Of a DNA stretch of 13,730 nt, positions 8,584-13,730 are shown one piece after another; position 1 is the stretch's first letter, and every line of letters begins with the position of its first letter. The notes below the pieces were generated by a model. The model saw only the letters and a list, made by a program, of their open reading frames with translations, was not told where the DNA came from and made no database searches. Origin of the DNA: CAIVSN01 sp040383945 (GTDB lineage Bacteria; Patescibacteriota; Gracilibacteria; BD1-5; UBA2023); assembly GCA_040383945.1 (NCBI GenBank), contig JBEICN010000029.1, positions 1 to 13,730 of the forward strand, read 5' to 3'. Position numbers and translations under genes: made by a program.

Positions 8584-8599
8584 CCATTAGTAGTGTTTT

Positions 8600-8633
8600 A
8601 AAAAAAGGAATCGATTTCGACTTCCTTTTTTTT
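8600..8633 (+). terminator. Intrinsic terminator after rplY
   Basis: AAAAAAAGGAA (8600-8610) pairs with TTCCTTTTTTT (8622-8632). An inner TCGA-TT-TCGA stem extends the hairpin, with one bulged C at 8621. The T run doubles as the descending arm. It begins 16 bases after the rplY stop. Confidence 0.7.
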
Positions 8634-8642
8634 GATTTCCCA

Positions 8643-8648
8643 TATAAT
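8643..8648 (+). promoter_or_regulatory. -10 box upstream of the thioredoxin-fold gene
   Basis: A perfect TATAAT ends 25 bases before the start codon. No good -35 hexamer is visible at 16-18 bases upstream, where the rplY terminator arm lies, so only the -10 element is claimed. Confidence 0.45.
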
Positions 8649-8673
8649 GCAATGTTACTAACTCTTTTCAAAT

Positions 8674-9012
8674 ATGATTATCAAACTAGTAGGCGAAGGT
8701 GTAGACTTAACAAAACTCCAAGAACTCGTAAATACTTCACTCATAGAACTCGGATTGATGGATCTCGTAACCGTAGAATCCACTACAGACCCTGCATATA
8801 AGATGGAGCTTGGTATTACCCAAAATCCCGCCCTTTGTATCGAAGAATCTTCCATAGATTTTAAAGACATGATTTTTGAGGGAATAGTTCCCGAAAAAAC
8901 CGAGCTCACGTCCATGTTTATGTCGATTCTCGGGACCTCGTCCTCTGATGGTGGGGGCGGTTGTAGTACCGGAGGAAGTTGTGGCACTTGTTCCAGTGGG
9001 GGGTGTAACTAG
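8674..9012 (+). CDS. Small thioredoxin-fold protein lacking CxxC, with Cys/Gly-rich tail
   Basis: This is a 112-residue protein with no TGA codons and a TAG stop. Residues 1 to about 75 resemble small thioredoxin-like proteins of the Thioredoxin_3 type. The opening MIIKLVGEGVDLTKLQELVN corresponds to their strand, active-site loop and first helix, and ITQNPALCIEES to the strand with the cis-proline (Pro52). The active-site loop, normally GxxCxxC, is GEGVDLTKL here, so both redox cysteines are missing. After a short linker the tail from residue 93 is Gly/Ser-rich with Cys97, Cys103, Cys106 and Cys111 (spacing C-x5-C-x2-C-x4-C), which could bind a metal or be redox-active. Only Cys55 lies outside the tail. 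The protein has no signal peptide. htpX begins 46 bases downstream in the same direction, and the two are probably cotranscribed. The fold assignment is an inference from pattern. Confidence 0.7.
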   Translation: MIIKLVGEGVDLTKLQELVNTSLIELGLMDLVTVESTTDPAYKMELGITQNPALCIEESSIDFKDMIFEGIVPEKTELTSMFMSILGTSSSDGGGGCSTGGSCGTCSSGGCN

Positions 9013-9058
9013 AAACCCTCTAGTTCGGAATTATAACTTTATTTTTTCTTTTTTTCAT

Positions 9059-9976
9059 ATGGCACTCGCTAAACGCATCGCTTTTTTTCTTGCTATCAAT
9101 ATTGGATTGATGGTAAGTATCGGAATATTGATCGCGGTTTTGGAATCAGTGTTTGGAATCCGAATTACCGCTAATTTATCTGATGGATATACTTCACTCG
9201 CGATATATTCTGCAGTCTACGGATTTTCTTCGGCGTTCATTAGCCTTGCAATTTCTCGAATGATTGCCAAATGGATGTATTCCATTGAACTTGTTAAAGG
9301 AGAGAGATTGTTGGATTGGGATCCGAAGGTTCAAGCAGTATACGCTACCGTTGACCGATTGGCCAAGAGTAATGGCATCACTATGCCAGAAGTTGGAGTC
9401 TACGATTCCGCAGAGCCGAATGCATTCGCCACTGGACCTACCAAAAATCGTGCACTTGTGGCGGTATCTCAAGGGCTACTTGATACTATGACTCAATCTG
9501 AAATTGAAGGGGTAGTTGGTCATGAAATGGCTCATGTGCTCAATGGAGATATGGTTACTATGACACTTTTGCAGGGAGTATTGAATACTATAATTATTTT
9601 CGTCGCTCGCATTCTATCAAACATCATTGCTGGAATGATTAAGTCGGAGGGGGATACTTACTGGATAGAGACTATCGTGAATCTCGTACTTCAGATAGTT
9701 CTCGGATTTTTTGCGATGATCGTACTCGCTGCATTTTCTCGTCACCGAGAATATCGAGCCGATGAAGATAGCGCAAAAATGCTGGGGAAAGCAAGTATGA
9801 TAGCCGCGCTCAAAAAACTTCAGTCGCTTCGAGATGCACTTGTTGGAAAGGTCGAAACTGATGACCGGTTCGCTGCAATGCAAATTTCAACTTACAAGGC
9901 TTCGGAGTGGTTTTCTACTCATCCAGCACTCGAAAAGCGTATCTCAGCGCTTGAGACTCGCTATGACCTCGTGTAA
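9059..9976 (+). CDS. htpX: HtpX-type zinc metalloprotease (M48), membrane protein quality control
   Basis: This is a 305-residue integral membrane protease, the typical HtpX length. Two N-terminal membrane segments (about 6-30 and 46-66) are followed by the cytoplasmic catalytic part. EPNAFATGP (119-127) is the conserved block before the active site. HEMAH (155-159) is the HExxH zinc motif, with Glu156 the catalytic base. Two more membrane segments (about 168-192 and 203-226) precede SRHREYRADEDSA, whose Glu231 is the expected third zinc ligand. HtpX cleaves misfolded membrane proteins on the cytoplasmic side. ATG 9059 is chosen because it gives MALAKRIAFFLAINIG, a normal HtpX start; the open frame reaches back to 8948 but would overlap the preceding gene. 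The leader is pyrimidine-rich, without a Shine-Dalgarno motif. There is no in-frame TGA, and the stop is TAA. Confidence 0.95.
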   Translation: MALAKRIAFFLAINIGLMVSIGILIAVLESVFGIRITANLSDGYTSLAIYSAVYGFSSAFISLAISRMIAKWMYSIELVKGERLLDWDPKVQAVYATVDRLAKSNGITMPEVGVYDSAEPNAFATGPTKNRALVAVSQGLLDTMTQSEIEGVVGHEMAHVLNGDMVTMTLLQGVLNTIIIFVARILSNIIAGMIKSEGDTYWIETIVNLVLQIVLGFFAMIVLAAFSRHREYRADEDSAKMLGKASMIAALKKLQSLRDALVGKVETDDRFAAMQISTYKASEWFSTHPALEKRISALETRYDLV

Positions 9977-9990
9977 TTGAAAAACTATTA

Positions 9991-10018
9991 GCCTCTGGTA
10001 TTTGCCAGAGGCTTTTTT
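9991..10018 (+). terminator. Strong intrinsic terminator of htpX
   Basis: GCCTCTGG (9991-9998) and CCAGAGGC (10005-10012) form a perfect 8-bp stem around TATTTG, followed directly by TTTTTT (10013-10018). It starts 14 bases after the htpX stop. On the minus strand the hairpin is followed by TAATAGTTTTTC, so some bidirectional use for the convergent operon is possible. Confidence 0.92.
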
Positions 10019-10086
10019 AATCGAGCACTTTTTTTAATCGAGCACTTTTTTTAATCGAGCACTTTTTTTAATCGAGCACTTTTTTT
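10019..10086. repeat. Four perfect tandem copies of a 17-bp unit
   Basis: The unit AATCGAGCACTTTTTTT occurs four times without a mismatch (10019-10035, 10036-10052, 10053-10069, 10070-10086). The array starts directly after the T run of the htpX terminator and is followed by an A-rich stretch, making a T7/A6 dyad at 10080-10092. It lies between the convergent htpX and transglutaminase genes and is non-coding. Each copy ends in seven T (seven A on the minus strand). No strong hairpin forms within the unit apart from TCGA pairing with the next TCGA. Confidence 0.95.
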
Positions 10087-10158
10087 AAAAAATAAAGTAT
10101 TTCAATCAAGTAATTTCTCTTCTCTCAGCATGCGAGTCTTCAGCAAGGACAGCAAGCG

Positions 10159-12810
10159 CTATGTTCGAATGATTGATTTCCATGCTTTGAGTGTTTTTTG
10201 GTACTGCGATTTGGTCATTTTGATGTTTCCATAGAGCAATTTTCGTGTATTTTCTACAAGTGCAGGGTGCGTTTTTTCATAATTCCTCAGCAAAAATTTT
10301 ATTTTTGTCTTGCCTTCAAGATACCGAACAAGCCTGGTCTCGTAATCCGATCTCACATACTCTCACACGCGTCTGCACCAAACGGTCAGCCATCGGACTG
10401 CAAAGAGTATGCCGATGCTGGCAAATAGATAATTTTTTTCTTGCCATATGGCGAGAAACAGAGCTTTCTGGTCCGATCTACTAAAATTCGCGATATAGGT
10501 ATACCATCTAATATCAAGGTAATCATAGATCTTTGTTAGGGAAATTTCCATATCCTTGAGATTCAGTCCTCCGCCACCTTGAAGTGGAATGGGCGTAGCA
10601 TCGAGTATCGTCCACTCACGCTTGGTTTGATCATAGACTTCCGTCCAGGCATGAGCATCTTGTCACTGGAGAATCATAGCAGAAGCAAGTCCATTCCATT
10701 CGCCGCCATAAAATCAGTTTACTATCGTGGCCTCATAACCAAAATGCTGAAGCGTGAGTGTTAACACCGTTGCAAAATATTCGCAATGCCCTTGTCGAGT
10801 TCCATAGAGAAATGATTCCAAATTCTCTGCAGGTGCATCAATGGAGTACTTGAAGCCAGCTTGATTGCGAATATATCTCGCTAAGGCAGCGGGGTTTTTT
10901 TGAAGTTTTGGATCTATGTCATCCCAAAACTTTTTGAAGAGCTTTTCTGTTTCCGGATGTATTCGTATCTTGAATGGCACAAAGGTGTTTGTAGAATCCA
11001 CAAGGATGTTTTGATTAGTGGAGCGCTTGAGATATACATCAAGTGTAATTGGTGTGCTGAGTTTGGGAGCAATTGATAAAAGAGAGCTATCTTTTCGACC
11101 TTGTTGTAGGCTCAAATTTTCATGAAAATTTGAAAAGTTAATGGCTTCTGGAGTTTTGGGAAAAAATAAGTTTCCTACACCGATGGTGTGATAGGTAATC
11201 CGATACTTTTCCAAAGCGTAGGGAGACTCTTGGTCTCGAGACGGGATTTGATATTCTGAAGTTCCACCATGTAAGTCCGTTTTTCCGATCTCCAAAAATC
11301 AGGAAGGAGGAATGGGTATATCTTTTTTCTGTTCGTATCAGGGTTTTTCCCATTTGTTTCCTAAAAATTGCACATATCGATCTCCTTTCCAGTAGTAGGT
11401 ACGCAACTCATCAGCCTGATTCTTGTCGATATTTTCGATTACAATTTTTTTACTCGGATCTTTTTTTATTTCAGCGATGTTTTTGAGGTTGATTTCATTG
11501 GAAAAACCCGACAATGTTTCTTGTGGAGGTGTCCCGATAAAATTGGTATTTTGTTCTATGGCTTCTCCGTGAGGCAGCAGAAAGAACAGTCCTGCCGTCA
11601 TGACGAGAATTACAGATAGGGTAACAAAATATGTGGAGGATTGAATTCGAGTTCCTATTGATGCATTCACTGGCTCTGCAAATCCATAACCCGTAACCGT
11701 TGATAGAAGCAGTACCGCAAGGATAAGATATACGAGAAAAAACAGAATGAACCAGAGAGCGGTCGATGTGATCGCCACCGCCACAAACACAAAAAGCGAG
11801 AGAAAGATGTAGAGAAATCCATCTTCTTTGTTATCGGGAAAAAGTTTTTTTACAACAAGTATTTGTGTAAGAAATACGCTTCATGGGAGTCCCATATTTC
11901 ATTCTAGCCAGGTGAATCCAAGCATCATAAAAAAGAGCACTATCATGGTGGTGTTGCGATACCATGCAATTCGTTTTGTTTGAATTTTTACAGTTCTTCT
12001 GAGTATCTCAACCACCACTATCACCAAGAGTAGGATCCCACTGAGTATCAAATTTTTCCATTGAACAAATATTACCGTAAAATTGAGTAGTATGAGGAGA
12101 AAATGAATAATATCTGCTCGTTTTAGGTCGTTTTTTCGCTCGAGTATGAGCGAGGATTCTATGGTAATATTTTGACGACTTGTATCGATGATCTGGTTTG
12201 TATCAGAGGCCCGATAGTATTCTAGGTTTTTGATGAATGGTGTATTTTTAATGGCTGATTTGAGGCTATCCATACGGTTGGTGCGATCACCTGGCTCATA
12301 CGACTTTACATGCACAAAAAAATGCTCGTTTTCCCCGTCAACCTGCTGTTGCTCGCCTCCATCCTCAACCAGACTCATGTTGGTGAGGGGCATCACATAT
12401 CTAAGAATATCAAACAAGCCTGTGAAAAATATAACAAGTTCACCACTCGTGCCTTTTGGAATGACAAATTTTATCCCATTTTCCTCAGGCTGGAGCATAG
12501 TGATTCCTTTTCGCGTCGCTATCCCCAACCTAAACGAAAAATGACGAACAGAATCCGCATGAATACGAATGAATCCATGCTTGTCCTTTTTGCTACTGTA
12601 AACTCGTAGACGCTTGCGGATTTTTGATATTTCAAAGAAGGAAAATAAAAATAATGCGAGTACGAGTGCTGGGATAAATATGAGAATCTGTATTCCTTTT
12701 GCATATGACACGAGCAGGAGAAAAATTCCAATACCAAGTAGCACGAATCCGACTCGAGAGAGAGATCATTTGTAGGTAACAAAATTTTTGAGTCAAACTG
12801 GAATATTCAC
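10159..12810 (-). CDS. DUF58-like / TgpA-type transglutaminase fusion membrane protein
   Basis: One frame with no TAA or TAG runs from about 12810 to TAG at 10161-10159, giving about 883 residues with nine in-frame TGA codons (first bases 12795, 12768, 11901, 11883, 11340, 11301, 10716, 10665, 10365). The N-terminal part has two membrane segments (about 23-36, 41-58) and a DUF58 signature, VKSYEPGDRTNRMDSLKSAI (Tyr171-Asp175 in the core). The von Willebrand-like region usual after it seems cut short. Several membrane segments follow (about 234-250, 253-269, 289-302 and more around 322-400), resembling the TgpA N-terminal domain. The transglutaminase core has GHCEYFATVL (Cys676), DAHAWTEVY (His720) and LDATP (Asp737), a complete triad; TGA encodes Gly699 in VNGFYGGEWN. 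One last membrane segment (about 780-800) and a basic tail follow. The start is uncertain: GTG 12810 leaves 36 bases after moxR, and GTG 12744 is possible. It is probably cotranscribed with moxR. Confidence 0.82.
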
Positions 12811-12846
12811 GGGAAAATGCTGTGAAAAAATGATACATCTCAGCGG

Positions 12847-13730
12847 TTAGCCGAGAAATTCGGAGTATTTTTCGAGCAAGAGGGTTCTCACCATTTCGGG
12901 AGTTCCCAACTGATTTTTTAGGGAAATTCGATGATACAAGAAGGGTATGACCAAGTTGATTCCATCCTCGGGAATCACATAATCTCGCCCTGAGAGATAT
13001 GCGTGTGCTTTCATAGCTTGAACAAAATGTTCAAGTCCTCGAGGAGAGATTCAAAAATGGAAACTTACCTCATTTCTTGTCCAGTTGATAAAATGAATGA
13101 GTCCATCTAGGATCGAATCTTTGATAAAAATTTGTCGAATTTCCTGCTGAATACCCAAGATCACATCCTTATGTATGAGTGCTGGAAGATGCTCTAAGGT
13201 GTGTTCCAGTTCTGATTTGCCTCCGCTTTGAAGCAAGCTCTTCTGTACCGCATCCGTGGGGTATCCGATTTTTACAAAGCAAGAAAATCGGTCGCGCTGA
13301 GCTTCTGGTAGAGGAAATGTACCTTCATATTCTGTGGGATTTTGAGTCGCAATAATGAGATGATGCTGAGGAAGTTCATATTCTGCCCCTGCAAGTGTAA
13401 TTTTGCGCTCCTCCATGCATTGCAAAAAGGCACTTTGAGTTTTTGGGTGCATTCGGTTAATTTCGTCAATAAGCACGAGTTCATTGAAAATTGGCCCTTT
13501 CTTTATGGTAAAAGTTTTTCGTTCAAAGTCGTAGATTTCTCCTCCCAAGATATCTTGAGGAAGACTGTCGGAAGTTCATTGAATTCTAGAAAACGAATAA
13601 CCAACGAGCTTGGCAAAGGCTTTGGCAATGGTAGTTTTTCAAATTCCTGGGAAATCTTCAATCATAATATGACCATGAATCAGCAGAGCGATTTCAAAAA
13701 TTTTTGCTACCTCTGATTTTTGAAATACGA
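12847..13730 (-). CDS. MoxR-family AAA+ ATPase (N-terminus beyond the window)
   Basis: About 293 residues are visible and the family length is about 310-330, so only a short N-terminal piece is missing. Three TGA codons are in frame, at 13641-13639, 13578-13576 and 13053-13051 (minus strand). The first gives Walker A as PGIGKTT, the second gives SRIQGTSD, and the third gives GISPRGLEHFVQAMKAH, the conserved block of the lid domain. Walker B is LVLIDEINR. Sensor 1 with the arginine-finger region reads IIATQNPTEYEGTFPLPEAQ followed by RDRF. MoxR ATPases are thought to act as chaperones for von Willebrand-domain or DUF58 partners and to assist maturation of protein complexes. Here the next gene downstream carries a DUF58-like domain, the classic partner. 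The stop is TAA at 12849-12847. The promoter is outside the window. Confidence 0.95.

Noticed and set aside
10019..10086. Tandem repeat as a CRISPR array or replication iteron set
   Set aside because: Units abut without spacers, are only 17 bp and T-rich, and no cas or replication initiator gene is nearby.
12632..12838. ATG-started frame just after moxR that could be taken as the start of the next gene
   Set aside because: It is out of frame with the DUF58 domain and has no recognisable content; the DUF58 frame is open from upstream with a GTG at 12810.
13051..13641. TGA as tryptophan (Mycoplasma-type code 4)
   Set aside because: Trp at the Walker A position, before SPRG, or in LFGS contradicts the families; Gly fits, and TGG serves as Trp throughout.

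Overview
The window reads cleanly only if UGA is a sense codon for glycine (genetic code 25). Under the standard code most long genes here break into in-frame pieces separated by TGA. Read with TGA as Gly they become intact proteins, and TGA falls on glycines fixed by family motifs: the Walker A glycine of a MoxR ATPase, the Gly before SPRG in the same protein, the glycine downstream of the transglutaminase catalytic Cys, and LFGS of a winged-helix regulator. All genes stop at TAA or TAG. Code 25 is known from Candidatus Gracilibacteria (BD1-5) and Absconditabacteria (SR1), so this is very probably a genome fragment from one of those candidate-phyla lineages; I cannot tell which. Base composition is AT-leaning, except for one GC-rich methyltransferase gene. 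I see no Shine-Dalgarno sequence that would decide any start, while several genes have a good -10 hexamer close to the start codon.

Layout, left to right. Positions 98-2491 (+) hold a large polytopic membrane protein resembling VirB6/TrbL, with 11 in-frame TGA codons. Positions 2570-3193 (+) hold a SAM-dependent O-methyltransferase. Positions 3330-4592 (+) hold seryl-tRNA synthetase, serS. A gene-free 312-base stretch follows. Positions 4905-6122 (+) hold a calcineurin-like metallophosphoesterase with 8 TGA codons. Positions 6345-7094 (+) hold a TIM-barrel protein of the sugar isomerase/epimerase type. Positions 7199-7837 (-) hold a winged-helix regulator with a nucleotidyltransferase-like C-terminus, divergent from rplY (ribosomal protein L25/CTC) at 7948-8583 (+). 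A small thioredoxin-fold protein that lacks the CxxC and carries a Cys/Gly tail lies at 8674-9012 (+), followed by htpX at 9059-9976 (+). A strong terminator and a four-copy 17-bp tandem repeat separate htpX from a leftward operon: moxR (12847 to beyond the right edge) and then a very long gene (10159-12810, -).

The long leftward gene encodes DUF58-like, TgpA-type membrane and transglutaminase parts in one open frame. MoxR, DUF58 and TgpA-type transglutaminase genes are a classic neighbourhood, thought to act together in envelope or exported-protein processing; here two of the three partners appear fused. The rest is a mix of translation genes (serS, rplY), membrane quality control (htpX), a probable export or DNA-uptake membrane component, and small regulatory or enzymatic genes. 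The most notable points are the recoded UGA and its uneven use between genes, the DUF58-transglutaminase fusion, the redox-site-less thioredoxin-fold protein with four tail cysteines, the phosphoesterase with an altered GDxHG motif, and the perfect tandem repeat beside the terminator.
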